Positions 1 through 7,767 of a stretch of 8,731 nucleotides of DNA are shown here, piece after piece. The notes beneath the pieces were generated by a model. That model did no database searches. It was not told the origin of the DNA and saw nothing but the letters and a program-made list of their open reading frames with translations. Every line of letters begins with the position of its first letter. Within the stretch, counting starts at the first letter, position 1. Made by a program: the position numbers and the translations under genes. The DNA comes from Gammaproteobacteria bacterium. GTDB taxonomy: Bacteria > Pseudomonadota > Gammaproteobacteria > Steroidobacterales > JACDCP01. The stretch lies in assembly GCA_013817465.1 (NCBI GenBank), contig JACDCP010000130.1, forward strand, positions 1-8,731. Reading direction: 5' to 3'.

Positions 1-66
1 GGCTATGCCCTCGGCGAGCCGATGCCCATGGAGTCATACGCCCAGGAGCTGAGCGCCCTCGCGTAG
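1..66 (+). CDS. C-terminal end of an unidentified protein (partial)
   Basis: Frame 1 is open from the left edge and ends at TAG (64-66), giving 21 residues that finish in ...YAQELSALA. The run GYALGEPMP followed by an acidic helix loosely resembles the last strand and helix of EAL (c-di-GMP phosphodiesterase) domains, which often end in a G-Y-x-x-G-x-P-M/L-P pattern. Twenty-one residues are too few to assign a family, so this is only a guess. The final G of the stop codon is also the first base of the long palindrome that follows. Confidence 0.45.
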   Translation, partial: GYALGEPMPMESYAQELSALA

Positions 67-119
67 AAATGGGGACATTCCTGATTTTGCCGAAGCAAAA
101 TCAGGAATGTCCCCATTTC
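66..119. repeat. 25-bp perfect inverted repeat (REP-like palindrome)
   Basis: Bases 66-90 are the exact reverse complement of 95-119, leaving a 4-nt loop (CGAA, 91-94). The arm contains AAATGGGGACATTCC. The left arm begins on the last base of the upstream stop codon. Sequences beginning AAATGGGGACA with long arms resemble the palindromes often linked to REP-associated tyrosine transposases (RAYTs), a comparison made from memory. No transposase lies in the window. As RNA it would be a very stable hairpin able to stop exonucleases or weakly terminate transcription, but no T-tract follows it on either strand, so it is not a canonical intrinsic terminator. Confidence 0.85.
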
Positions 120-166
120 CGGCCGCGGCACGTGCTTTACGGCACCTGCATCGCTTGCGTAGGATC

Positions 167-211
167 GGCTTCAGCCCGCCGTGTTCTTCCATCGTTCCGG
201 CGCAAGCCGGA
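167..211. repeat. Short palindromic motifs upstream of the transporter gene
   Basis: Two small elements lie close together. CTTCAGCCCGCC (169-180) recurs almost unchanged at 1609-1619 on the other side of the transporter gene. A hairpin at 196-211 has a 6-bp perfect stem (TCCGGC/GCCGGA) and a GCAA tetraloop. Both look like the GC-rich REP-type repeats that fill gaps in Xanthomonas-like genomes. No T-tract follows. The rest of the 67-255 gap holds a 10-bp palindrome GTATCGATAC (216-225) and no gene. Confidence 0.4.
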
Positions 212-255
212 CCCGGTATCGATACTCCGTCCGCACGGCGCGCTAACATCGCGCC

Positions 256-1590
256 ATGCTCGCAGGCCCGCTTGCCAAACTGATCGACGCGCGGACGGCG
301 GAGCTCCCTGCTGCATTGTGGGCCTTCGCCTACTTTTTCTGCCTGCTTTCCGGCTACTACATCCTGCGTCCGCTGCGCGACGAAATGGGCATTGCCAGCG
401 GTGTCGAGAACATGCAGTGGCTGTTCACCGGCACGTTCATCGCCATGCTGCTCTTCGTGCCACTCTTCGGCGCGGCGTCCGCGCGTATTCGGCGCAGCCG
501 CCTGGTGCCGGCCGTTTACGCCTTCTTCGTGCTCAACATTCTTGCATTCTGGGTTCTGTTCCGTCTGGTCGCAGATCCCACGTGGCTCGCGCGCGCTTTC
601 TTCATCTGGGTCAGCGTCTACAACCTGTTCGTCATTTCGGTGTTCTGGAGCTTCATGGCCGATCTGTTCCGCCGCGATCAGGCGCGCCGGCTGTTCGGCT
701 TCGTCGCGGCGGGCGGCAGCGCCGGCGCGATCGCGGGTCCGGCTGTCGCTGTGACACTCGCGCAGCCGCTCGGCCACCTGAACCTGATGCTCATCACTGC
801 CGCGCTGCTGGCGCTGTCCATCGTCTGCGTCTCACGGCTCACGCACTGGGCGCGAGTCGGGGGGCAGGGGTCGCAGGAGCCCGAGGCACCGGATCGTCTG
901 GCGACACGCGAAGCGCCAATGGGCGGCGGCATGCTGGCAGGCATCCGACTCGTGCTCGAGTCGCGCTACCTGCAGGGCATCTGCCTGTTCCTGCTGTTGC
1001 ACACCGCCATCGGTACATTTCTTTATTTTCAGCAGGCGTACGTGATCGAGGAGGCGTTTGATGATCCTGCGGTACGCACGAGCGTATTTGCCGGCATCGA
1101 TCTCACGGTGAATTCTCTCGCGATCACCCTGCAGTTATTTCTGACGGGACGCATCGCTACGCGGCTGGGCCTTGCGTTGACATTGGCACTCGTGCCCCTG
1201 ATTACGGTACTGGGCTTGAGCGCGCTGACGATCGCGCCCGTGCTGCCGGTGCTGGTCGTCCTGCAGGTGCTACGCCGGGGCGGCGACTATGGCATCACGC
1301 GTCCGGCACGCGAAATGCTCTACACCGTGGTGGACGCGGAGAGCAAGTACAAGGCGAAGAATTTCATCGATACGGTCGTCTACCGCGGCGGCGATGCGGC
1401 CACCGGCTGGTTGGTGGCAGGCATCATTGCCCTGGGAGCCGGCACGGCCGGCATTGCGCTGGCGGCCCTGCCGTTCGCAGCGCTCTGGACCTGGACCGGC
1501 TTCCGCCTCGGCCGCCGCTTCGATTCGACGGCTGCACGGACGGTCAACAGCACCGCCGTCCCTGCGAGCGATCCGCAGGGCGGATTGTAG
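256..1590 (+). CDS. ATP/ADP-translocase-like MFS transporter
   Basis: This encodes a 444-residue integral inner-membrane protein with about 12 hydrophobic segments: around residues 18-38, 56-76, 85-105, 112-132, 148-168 and 172-192, then six more after a polar loop at about 196-225. The N-terminal pattern SGYYILRPLRDEMG (about 32-45) and a late segment, RPAREMLYTVVD then a KYKAKNFIDTVVYRGGD stretch (about 348-378), are typical of the MFS branch related to the NTP/NDP exchangers of plastids and intracellular bacteria. Free-living bacteria carry many such relatives whose substrates are unknown, so nucleotide exchange should not be assumed. An in-frame TAA at 244-246 makes ATG 256 the first possible start. 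No Shine-Dalgarno sequence is visible, and TAACAT (244-249) six bases before the ATG could be a -10 box of a leaderless message. It is separated from the next gene by 99-108 nt. Confidence 0.82.
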   Translation: MLAGPLAKLIDARTAELPAALWAFAYFFCLLSGYYILRPLRDEMGIASGVENMQWLFTGTFIAMLLFVPLFGAASARIRRSRLVPAVYAFFVLNILAFWVLFRLVADPTWLARAFFIWVSVYNLFVISVFWSFMADLFRRDQARRLFGFVAAGGSAGAIAGPAVAVTLAQPLGHLNLMLITAALLALSIVCVSRLTHWARVGGQGSQEPEAPDRLATREAPMGGGMLAGIRLVLESRYLQGICLFLLLHTAIGTFLYFQQAYVIEEAFDDPAVRTSVFAGIDLTVNSLAITLQLFLTGRIATRLGLALTLALVPLITVLGLSALTIAPVLPVLVVLQVLRRGGDYGITRPAREMLYTVVDAESKYKAKNFIDTVVYRGGDAATGWLVAGIIALGAGTAGIALAALPFAALWTWTGFRLGRRFDSTAARTVNSTAVPASDPQGGL

Positions 1591-1608
1591 AGCGGACCGC
1601 AGAACGGA

Positions 1609-1658
1609 CTTCAGCCCGCATCCTGTTCGACGCCGGAAATGGCGGGTTGAAACCCGCC
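1609..1658. repeat. REP-like hairpin between the transporter and reductase genes
   Basis: GGCGGGT (1641-1647) pairs perfectly with ACCCGCC (1652-1658) across a TGAA loop. Just upstream, CTTCAGCCCGC (1609-1619) is a partial reverse complement of the same unit (GCGGG-C/T-TGAA) and also matches 169-179 exactly. The layout of two related half-palindromes about 20 bp apart resembles a degraded BIME or REP pair. It could act as a weak terminator for the transporter gene, but it lacks a T-run. Confidence 0.5.
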
Positions 1659-1698
1659 CTGCGAGAAACGCGACAACTCACATGGAGAAATGGTCAAC

Positions 1699-2652
1699 AT
1701 GAAAATGAAGGTCCCGCAATTCACGAGTCACGGGATGTCGCGCCGCGATATCCTCAAACTTTCCGCCGCCGCCGGCTGTGCCGGATTGCTGCCGCGGTGG
1801 GCGATCTCTGCAGAGGATTCGACAACCATGTTGAAACGACGCATTCCATCATCCGGCGAAGAGCTGCCGGCACTCGGTCTCGGCACTTCCCAGGTGTTCG
1901 ATGTCGGCACCGCGACGGCCGAACGCGCCCCTTTGCGCGAAGTCCTGCGCATTCTCGTCGAAAGCGGCGCCAGCGTCGTCGACTCGTCGCCGATGTACGG
2001 TCGCTCCGAGGGTGTCGTTGGCGATCTGACCGCCGACATGAAGATGCAGAACAAAATCTTCTACGCGACGAAAGTCTGGACGCGCGGCAAGGAAGAAGGC
2101 ATCCGCCAGATGGAACAGTCGCTCGCACGATTCCAGGTCGATCGAATCGACCTCATGCAGGTCCACAACCTGACGGACACCGCAACGCATCTCGCCACCT
2201 TGCGCGACTGGAAGGAAGCCGGACGCATCCGCTATCTCGGCGTGACGCACTATCAAAGCGGCGCCTACGACGATCTGATGCGTGTAATCCGCAACGAGAG
2301 GCTCGATTTCGTCCAGTTCAACTACTCACCGCTCGAGGCGGAGGCGGAAGAGGCGCTGCTGCCGCTGGCGGCGGATGAGGGTGTCGCGGTCATCGCCAAT
2401 GAGCCGTTCGACAGCGGCCGCGCTTTCTCGCTGACGCGCGGCAAACCTCTGCCGCCCTGGGCCGCCGATTTCGATTGTGCGAGCTGGGCGCAGTTCTTCC
2501 TGAAGTACATCCTCGGCCATCCGGCCGTAACCTGCGCCATTCCCGGCACCTCGGATCCCGAGCACGCGCGGGACAATCTGCAGGCCGGCTTCGGCCGCCT
2601 GCCGGACGAGAAGACCCGCGTGCGTATGCGCGCGTACCTGCGCGATCTATGA
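1699..2652 (+). CDS. Tat-exported aldo/keto reductase
   Basis: This encodes a 317-residue NAD(P)H-dependent oxidoreductase of the aldo/keto reductase superfamily (TIM barrel). All four catalytic residues are visible in standard contexts: Asp95 (VVDSSPMYG), Tyr100 (same motif), Lys125 (YATKVWT) and His156 (DLMQVHN). A cofactor-binding loop of the form IPGTSDPEHARDN lies near residues 276-288. The first about 38 residues form a twin-arginine signal (SRRDILKL, hydrophobic AAAGCAGLL, then polar AISAED), so the folded enzyme with bound cofactor is probably exported to the periplasm. The aldehyde or ketone substrate cannot be read from sequence. ATG 1699 was chosen because GGAG at 1684-1687 lies 11 nt upstream; the in-frame ATG at 1690 is only 2 nt from it, and ATG 1735 directly precedes SRRD and would shorten the n-region. 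Its 3' end overlaps the convergent vapC gene by 6 nt. Confidence 0.9.
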   Translation: MKMKVPQFTSHGMSRRDILKLSAAAGCAGLLPRWAISAEDSTTMLKRRIPSSGEELPALGLGTSQVFDVGTATAERAPLREVLRILVESGASVVDSSPMYGRSEGVVGDLTADMKMQNKIFYATKVWTRGKEEGIRQMEQSLARFQVDRIDLMQVHNLTDTATHLATLRDWKEAGRIRYLGVTHYQSGAYDDLMRVIRNERLDFVQFNYSPLEAEAEEALLPLAADEGVAVIANEPFDSGRAFSLTRGKPLPPWAADFDCASWAQFFLKYILGHPAVTCAIPGTSDPEHARDNLQAGFGRLPDEKTRVRMRAYLRDL

Positions 2653-3045
2653 GGTAGCCGTCCGCTCAACAAGCAGAATAGTTTCGCCGTACCGCGCCAG
2701 GGCCTTGTCGTGGGTCAGCAACCGCATCGGCTCGACGAGGCTCTGCGCAACGAGCATGCGATCGAACGGATCGCCGTGATGTAACGGCAGTTGCGATACA
2801 TGCACGGCGTGTTCTCCGGTCACTTGCAGCTCCTTGAAGCCACTTTGTTGAATGACCGCGTGCGCGGCCGCGGGGTCCACCTCGATCCGCCGCATTGCCG
2901 CTTTGATCGCGATCTCCCAGATAGTCGCTGCGCTGATGAAAATAGAATTACCGACGTCACGAATCAGATTTCTCGCTCGTCGGGGCACGTGCTCTTCGCC
3001 GGCCATCCACCAGATCCAGATATGGGTATCCAGCAGTATCCTCAC
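2647..3045 (-). CDS. vapC: VapC-type PIN-domain toxin ribonuclease
   Basis: This encodes a 132-residue single PIN-domain protein of the usual VapC size. The expected metal-binding acidic residues are present: Asp6 (LLDTH), Glu44 (ATIWEIAIK), Asp95 (GDPFDRMLVAQ) and Asp113 (LLTHDKAL). PIN toxins use Mg2+ or Mn2+ to cleave RNA, often tRNA or rRNA, and are held inactive by the cognate antitoxin; the target here is unknown. The pattern WEIAIK plus HxGDPFDRMLVAQ matches the subgroup commonly paired with Phd/YefM-like antitoxins. It starts with GTG, sharing GTGA with the antitoxin stop codon, so the two are translationally coupled. Its stop lies inside the end of the convergent reductase gene. Local GC of about 53-55% is below that of the neighbours, consistent with acquisition. 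The ORF appears intact and therefore probably active. Confidence 0.92.
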   Translation of the reverse strand: MRILLDTHIWIWWMAGEEHVPRRARNLIRDVGNSIFISAATIWEIAIKAAMRRIEVDPAAAHAVIQQSGFKELQVTGEHAVHVSQLPLHHGDPFDRMLVAQSLVEPMRLLTHDKALARYGETILLVERTATS

Positions 3046-3287
3046 TCTTGCTTCCGCCCCTCGAATGCAGCGAGGATCTCGTCGGGGAGCGGATCATCGA
3101 AATCGTCGGTCCAACGAATTTTTCCTCTGAGCAAGCCGCTCATCCTTGGAGCTTGATCTTGCTGCAATGGAACCAGGCGAGCCGCCGGTTTGCCGGCCTT
3201 CGCAATCACGATTTCCTCGCCGTTGGCGACAAGGTCAACCAATTTGGATAGCTGGGTCTTTGCCTCGTGAATATTTACTTGTTTCAC
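3042..3287 (-). CDS. vapB: Phd/YefM-family antitoxin (VapB partner of the PIN toxin)
   Basis: This encodes an 81-residue antitoxin. Residues 1-40 (VNIHEAKTQLSKLVDLV, then EEIVIAKAGKPAARLVPL) are the canonical Phd/YefM DNA-binding and dimerisation fold. The tail, about 56-78 (WTDDFDDPLPDEILAAFEG), is the acidic, disordered segment that wraps the toxin. In this family the antitoxin neutralises the toxin, and the complex represses its own promoter. The start is GTG (3287), supported by GGGAG six bases upstream and by the family-typical N-terminus; there is no better ATG. It precedes vapC and overlaps it by 4 nt. A perfect dyad at 3305-3323, 17 nt upstream of the start, is the likely operator. 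The pair lies in the gap after lhr on the same strand but probably has its own promoter. Confidence 0.92.
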   Translation of the reverse strand: MKQVNIHEAKTQLSKLVDLVANGEEIVIAKAGKPAARLVPLQQDQAPRMSGLLRGKIRWTDDFDDPLPDEILAAFEGRKQE

Positions 3288-3304
3288 GGTTTTCTCCCGG
3301 TTAA

Positions 3305-3323
3305 GACTAAACTAAGTTTAGTC
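3305..3323 (-). promoter_or_regulatory. Probable vapBC operator (8-bp perfect dyad)
   Basis: GACTAAAC (3305-3312) is exactly mirrored by GTTTAGTC (3316-3323) around a 3-nt spacer. The AT-rich dyad lies 17 bases upstream of the vapB start, where toxin-antitoxin complexes usually bind. Read on the minus strand, TAAACT inside the dyad could be the -10 box, with TTGCGG 17 nt further upstream as a poor -35. The dyad is directly visible; the operator role is inferred from its position. Confidence 0.6.
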
Positions 3324-3374
3324 CATCAGCGCCAAGACCGCAAGGAATAACCTAGGGTTGAGAGGCATACCGTT

Positions 3375-3410
3375 CCCTCCCGCTTGTGGAGAGGCCCTGC
3401 GAGCGAGGGC
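3375..3410. repeat. Degenerate hairpins after lhr
   Basis: Two adjacent imperfect palindromes lie just past the lhr stop codon. GCCCT/AGGGC (3394-3398/3406-3410) has a 7-nt loop. CCTCCC/GG-A-GAGG (3376-3394) has a GCTTGT loop and one bulged base. The unit resembles a decayed CCCTCTCCCGC-type intergenic repeat common in GC-rich proteobacteria. It may slow or end lhr transcription before vapBC, but no T-run is present. No gene is seen in 3288-3417. Confidence 0.3.
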
Positions 3411-3417
3411 AACCGTG

Positions 3418-6400
3418 TCAGTGTCTTGCCGTGACGGCAGTAGACACGATCCTGCTGCGCACCAACCGCTGTCGAGCATCCCATTGCGCATCAGAATCCA
3501 GTTCGCCGATGAATCGCACCTCGCCCGCTGACTGCACGGCCACCGGCACGCCGTCGCGGTAGAGAATTCGATTCTTCCTGAGCGCCGGCACACGCTCGCC
3601 GGGCGTAATGATGCCGACGAGATTGAGCGGGTCCGCGGCAGAGACCGCGATCAAGCGGCCGTCGCCACCTTCACGCCGTATCTTGCGCAATGCCGCGACC
3701 GCTTCGGCGAGCGCGAACTGTTCGCCCGAGAAACTCTGCACGAAGCGCCCGCCGCGCAGCTCGCCGCGCGCCTCCATGCGCCAGTAGACCCGAAGCAGCT
3801 CGCGCCACGGCGGCAGGCCCGACTCGCGCTCGAGCACGCGGCGGAACACCACGCCATAGCGGCGCAGCAGGGTCCAGGCAATATGCTCGACGCTTTCGGC
3901 GCGGCGCTCACGTTCGGGCACCGCTGCGGCTGCTGCATCCGTGCGCTTTAACAGAACCCAGCGTCCGGCCGCGTCAACGCCCGTAGCGCCGCGCCGTCCC
4001 CGAGCCGCCGCGCGCCCGAACCCCGGCCGCTTGCCGACCGGACGCGTCAGTGCACGCAGTCCGGCGAACAGATCGGAAGTCACCAGACCCCAGGCGACCA
4101 GCTCGGCGAGAGCGCTTTCCACCTGCGTGCGCAGCAGGCCCGTGCTCTGCACGAGGTCGGAAAAGAATGACGCCCCGTCGCGGCTCAACGCATCGGCCAC
4201 GGTCCGCGCGGGCACGCTGAGCTTGATCTCGGCGGGGACGGCTGGTGGCGCGAAGACTTGCCAGTGTGCCGCGTCCCCGCGAGCGAGCAGAGCGATGGGC
4301 GTATTGCTCACCGGCCCCGAGCGTTGCTCGCCGTTACCGCTTCCGGCGCCGAGCCGCTGCCATACGACGCATCCGGCGGCGCATTGCGCGTCGAGCATTT
4401 GCGGCAGATAAAGCCTGACCCGGACCGGCAGCAAATCCGATTCCCAGGCCGCGGCCGGTGTGGAAAAGCCTTCGAGCCGATCGAGGGCAGCCGTCAGCGC
4501 CTGGTCGCCCTCGGGCCGCTCTTCACCGAGACCCTGCCATTCCAGCAGGAAGCGCAGGTAGACCGCGGGCGGCACGGGCTCGATCTCGCTGCGCAGGCGC
4601 TTGAGCGTGTATCGGTGAATGCGCGCCAGCAAACGGCGTTCGCACCATTCGATCGGGCCGTCGGGGCGCATGAAGTGGCCTCGCACCACAAAACCCTCAG
4701 TTTCGAGGGCGAGCAGGGCCCGGTCGGCGGCCGTCGGCGGCAGCCCGAGTGGCGCGCTCAAGCCGTCCGGCGTGGTGGGTCCGAGGCATTCCAGCCTGCT
4801 GCGGACGACTTCGACAAGCGCTGCATCTTCGTCTTGTGGCGAGTTCTTGTCGGTTATTGCCACGATCTTCGGGGAAATAACAGGGTTCTCGACAATACGT
4901 TCGACCTCTGCCAGCCGCTCGGCGGCCACCCATAGCGCCTCGCCGCCAGCCGGCGTCAGCACCGTGGCCCGCCGCTGGCCGATCAGCTCGTCGAGCAGGT
5001 GTCCCCAGCCGAACGCGAGGCCGCGAGCGTGGCCCGCGCCCCGCTCGGCCTCGGCTGCGGTGAGGAAGCCGTGGATCATCAGCGCATCGTGCAGCTCATC
5101 GGCAGTGCGCGGCGCTGGCCAGGCTTCCGCCTGCACCCGGGCAATCGCCTCGGGGTCGAGCCGCGCGAGCTCGGCCGCGTCGGCCGGATCGAGATACGAC
5201 CGCGACTGAATGGCGAGCGTGCGCCGCTCCTCCGCAGGCGCATCGTCGAGAAACGCGTACGGCCGCGCATTCAGCACTTCCTGTGCGAGCGGCGACGGAC
5301 CCGGCAAGTCGCGCGCGATGACCTCGATCTCGCCTGCTTCGAGCCGTTCGAGCACCCGCTCGAGGCCTCTGAGGTCCATGACTTCCGTGAGGCAGTCGTG
5401 GATGGTCTGGGCGACCAGCGGGTGCGCCGGGATCTCGCGCCGCCCGGCAAGGTTCTCCACGCACGCGACCTGATCGGGGAACACGACGGAGATGAGATCT
5501 TCGGCGTCGCTGCGCTGGAACTGTGCCGGCAGGCGCTTGCCGTTGTGATTGCGCTTCACGGCCAGCGCAATGGTCGCGTTCCAGCGCCAGTGTGTGCCGA
5601 ACATGGGCGCCTCGAGCAGGGCCTGCACGAGCAGATCACAGACGCTCTCGCGCTTGAGATACCCCGCGACTTCGTCGAGCGGGAAACTGTGCGTCGGCCC
5701 GAGTGAAAGCACGATCGAATCCTCCAGCGCGGCCGCCTGCAGCTCGAAGTTGAACTTGCGGCAGAAGCGTTTGCGCAGTGCGAGCCCCCAGGCGCGGTTG
5801 AGCCGCGAACCGTAGGGCGAATGGATGACCAGGTGCATGTCGCCGACATCATCGAAAAAGCGCTCGAAGACGATGCGCTGCTGCGTCGGCACGACCGAAA
5901 GCGCTGCGCGCGCGCCGGCCAGATAGGCCGCGAGCTGCGCCGCGGCGGATTCGTCGATGCCGTATTCGCGCGCGAGCCAGCGCTCGGTCGCGTCCATGCC
6001 TTTCTCGAGCTGCCCGTCCGTTCGGCCGCGCAGCTCCGAGACCGCCTGCGACAGCTCGTCCGTGCGCCCCGGCGCCTCCCCGAGCCAGAACGGCATGTTC
6101 GGTGGCTGGCCGCGCGCGTCTTCGACGAACACCGTGCCCTGCGCCACCTTGAGGATGCGCCAGGACGTGTTGCCGAGCTGAAAGATATCGCCCGGCAGGC
6201 TCTCGAAGGCGAAGTCTTCATTGAGCGTGCCGACCCGCAGGCCCTCGGGCAGCATCTTGACCTCGTAGTCGAACTGATCCGGGATCGCGCCGCCGTTGGT
6301 CATCGCGACGATGCGCGCGCCGAGCCGCGGGCGCAGCCGCTGATTGACCGCGTCGCGGTGCAGATAAGCGCCGCGCCGGCCGCGCCGCGTCGAGAAGCCC

Positions 6401-7761
6401 TGAGCGAGCATACCGACCACCTGGTCGAACTGCTCGCGGGAGAGGTCGCGGTAGGGCCAGGCGCGCTTGACCATCTCGTACAGCGCTTCCTCCGCCCATT
6501 CTCCGCCGCTCACCTCGGCGACGATCTGCTGCGCGAGCACGTCGAGCGGCTGCTCCGGGATATGCACTTGATCGAGCTCGCCGCGCCGCGCCGCACCGAG
6601 GAGCGCCGTGCATTCGACGAGGTCGTCACGCGACAGTGGAAACAGCCGCCCTTTCGGCTGCTTGTCGATCGCGTGGCCTGAGCGGCCGACCCGCTGGAGG
6701 AAGGCCGCGATCGAGCGTGGCGAGCCGAGCTGGCAGACGAGATCCACGTCGCCGATGTCGATGCCGAGCTCGAGCGAGGCGGTGGCGATCAATGCGCGCA
6801 GGTTGCCGGCCTTGAGGCGCTGCTCGGCATGGAGTCTATGCTCGCGCGAAAGGCTGCCGTGATGCGACGTCACGTGTTCCTCGCCGATGCGCTCGGCGAG
6901 ATGGCGCGCGGCGCGCTCGGCGAGCCGCCGCGTGTTGACGAAGATGAGCGTGGTGCGGTGCCGCGCGATGAGCTCGGCGAGCCGGTTGTAGATCTCCTCC
7001 CAGACTTCGGCCGAGAGGACGGTCTCGAGCGGCGAGCCCGGCAGCTCCAGCGCCATGTCCCGCTCCCGTACGTGGCCCGTGTCGATGATTGTGACGGGCT
7101 CATCGCGCGCGCCGATCAGGAAATGTGCCATGCGCTCGATCGGCTTCTGCGTCGCGGAGAGGCCGATGCGCGTCAGTGGCTGGCCTGTCAGCGCCTCGAG
7201 CCGCTCGAGCGTCAGGCTCAAATGCGCGCCGCGCTTGGTGCCGGCCACGGCATGGATTTCGTCCACGATCACCGTTCGCACGCTTGCGAGCATCTCGCGA
7301 CCGGACTCAGAGGTCAGCAGGATGTAGGCGGACTCGGGAGTGGTAACGAGAATGTGCGGCGGCTGCCGGCGCATCTTCGCCCGTTCGCTCTGCGGCGTGT
7401 CGCCGGTGCGCACCAAGGCTCGTACATCGACGTCGGGCCGGCCCTGCGCGAAAAGCTCCTCGCGAATGCCCGCGAGCGGCGCCTGCAGGTTCTTCTGGAT
7501 GTCGTTGGAGAGGGCTTTCAGCGGCGATATATAAAGAACGCGGGTCTGGTCCGGCAGGCCGCGCTCGAGGCCCTCGCGCACCAACGCGTCGATGGCGGCG
7601 AGAAACGCGGCGAGGGTCTTGCCGGAGCCGGTGGGCGCGGCGAGCAGCGTGTGCTTGCCGGACTGGATCGCGGGCCAGGCTTCCCTCTGGACGTCCGTCG
7701 GGGCGTCGAAGCTGCGAGTGAACCAGCTTGCGGTGGCAGGGTGGAAGGCAGAGACCGGCAT
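3418..7761 (-). CDS. lhr: Lhr, long-form superfamily 2 DNA helicase
   Basis: This encodes 1447 residues, close to the long Lhr of E. coli (about 1,500), and appears complete. From the chosen start, the helicase motifs are a Q-motif glutamine at 25, Walker A APTGSGKT (42-49, Lys48), DEIH box (167-170), SAT (202-204), motif V ATASLELGIDIG (326-337) and motif VI QRVGRSGH (356-363). Next come the winged-helix and beta-barrel parts of the Lhr core, including HSPYG...RAWGLAL (about 647-662). The C-terminal extension has winged-helix-like segments and a conserved SAADPLNLVGIITPG stretch near the end. Lhr proteins are 3'-5' ssDNA translocases and RNA:DNA/DNA helicases acting in DNA repair; the E. coli C-terminal part is reported to have uracil-DNA glycosylase activity. 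ATG 7761 gives the family-typical MPVSAFHPATASWF; an in-frame GTG at 7785 would add 8 residues. Neither has a clear Shine-Dalgarno. An Arg/Gly/Ala-rich linker (RAAARGRRGATG) interrupts the C-terminal part. Confidence 0.96.
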   Translation of the reverse strand: MPVSAFHPATASWFTRSFDAPTDVQREAWPAIQSGKHTLLAAPTGSGKTLAAFLAAIDALVREGLERGLPDQTRVLYISPLKALSNDIQKNLQAPLAGIREELFAQGRPDVDVRALVRTGDTPQSERAKMRRQPPHILVTTPESAYILLTSESGREMLASVRTVIVDEIHAVAGTKRGAHLSLTLERLEALTGQPLTRIGLSATQKPIERMAHFLIGARDEPVTIIDTGHVRERDMALELPGSPLETVLSAEVWEEIYNRLAELIARHRTTLIFVNTRRLAERAARHLAERIGEEHVTSHHGSLSREHRLHAEQRLKAGNLRALIATASLELGIDIGDVDLVCQLGSPRSIAAFLQRVGRSGHAIDKQPKGRLFPLSRDDLVECTALLGAARRGELDQVHIPEQPLDVLAQQIVAEVSGGEWAEEALYEMVKRAWPYRDLSREQFDQVVGMLAQGFSTRRGRRGAYLHRDAVNQRLRPRLGARIVAMTNGGAIPDQFDYEVKMLPEGLRVGTLNEDFAFESLPGDIFQLGNTSWRILKVAQGTVFVEDARGQPPNMPFWLGEAPGRTDELSQAVSELRGRTDGQLEKGMDATERWLAREYGIDESAAAQLAAYLAGARAALSVVPTQQRIVFERFFDDVGDMHLVIHSPYGSRLNRAWGLALRKRFCRKFNFELQAAALEDSIVLSLGPTHSFPLDEVAGYLKRESVCDLLVQALLEAPMFGTHWRWNATIALAVKRNHNGKRLPAQFQRSDAEDLISVVFPDQVACVENLAGRREIPAHPLVAQTIHDCLTEVMDLRGLERVLERLEAGEIEVIARDLPGPSPLAQEVLNARPYAFLDDAPAEERRTLAIQSRSYLDPADAAELARLDPEAIARVQAEAWPAPRTADELHDALMIHGFLTAAEAERGAGHARGLAFGWGHLLDELIGQRRATVLTPAGGEALWVAAERLAEVERIVENPVISPKIVAITDKNSPQDEDAALVEVVRSRLECLGPTTPDGLSAPLGLPPTAADRALLALETEGFVVRGHFMRPDGPIEWCERRLLARIHRYTLKRLRSEIEPVPPAVYLRFLLEWQGLGEERPEGDQALTAALDRLEGFSTPAAAWESDLLPVRVRLYLPQMLDAQCAAGCVVWQRLGAGSGNGEQRSGPVSNTPIALLARGDAAHWQVFAPPAVPAEIKLSVPARTVADALSRDGASFFSDLVQSTGLLRTQVESALAELVAWGLVTSDLFAGLRALTRPVGKRPGFGRAAARGRRGATGVDAAGRWVLLKRTDAAAAAVPERERRAESVEHIAWTLLRRYGVVFRRVLERESGLPPWRELLRVYWRMEARGELRGGRFVQSFSGEQFALAEAVAALRKIRREGGDGRLIAVSAADPLNLVGIITPGERVPALRKNRILYRDGVPVAVQSAGEVRFIGELDSDAQWDARQRLVRSRIVSTAVTARH

Positions 7762-7767
7762 GCACGC

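Noticed and set aside
34..777. Minus-strand frame of 247 codons at the left end
   Set aside because: It reads through the palindrome and the antisense of the transporter gene; its charged, low-complexity translation matches no family.
69..1061. Plus-strand frame of 330 codons overlapping the transporter gene
   Set aside because: Its translation is Arg/Ala/His-rich and starts inside the palindrome; the transporter frame has clear membrane segments and family motifs.
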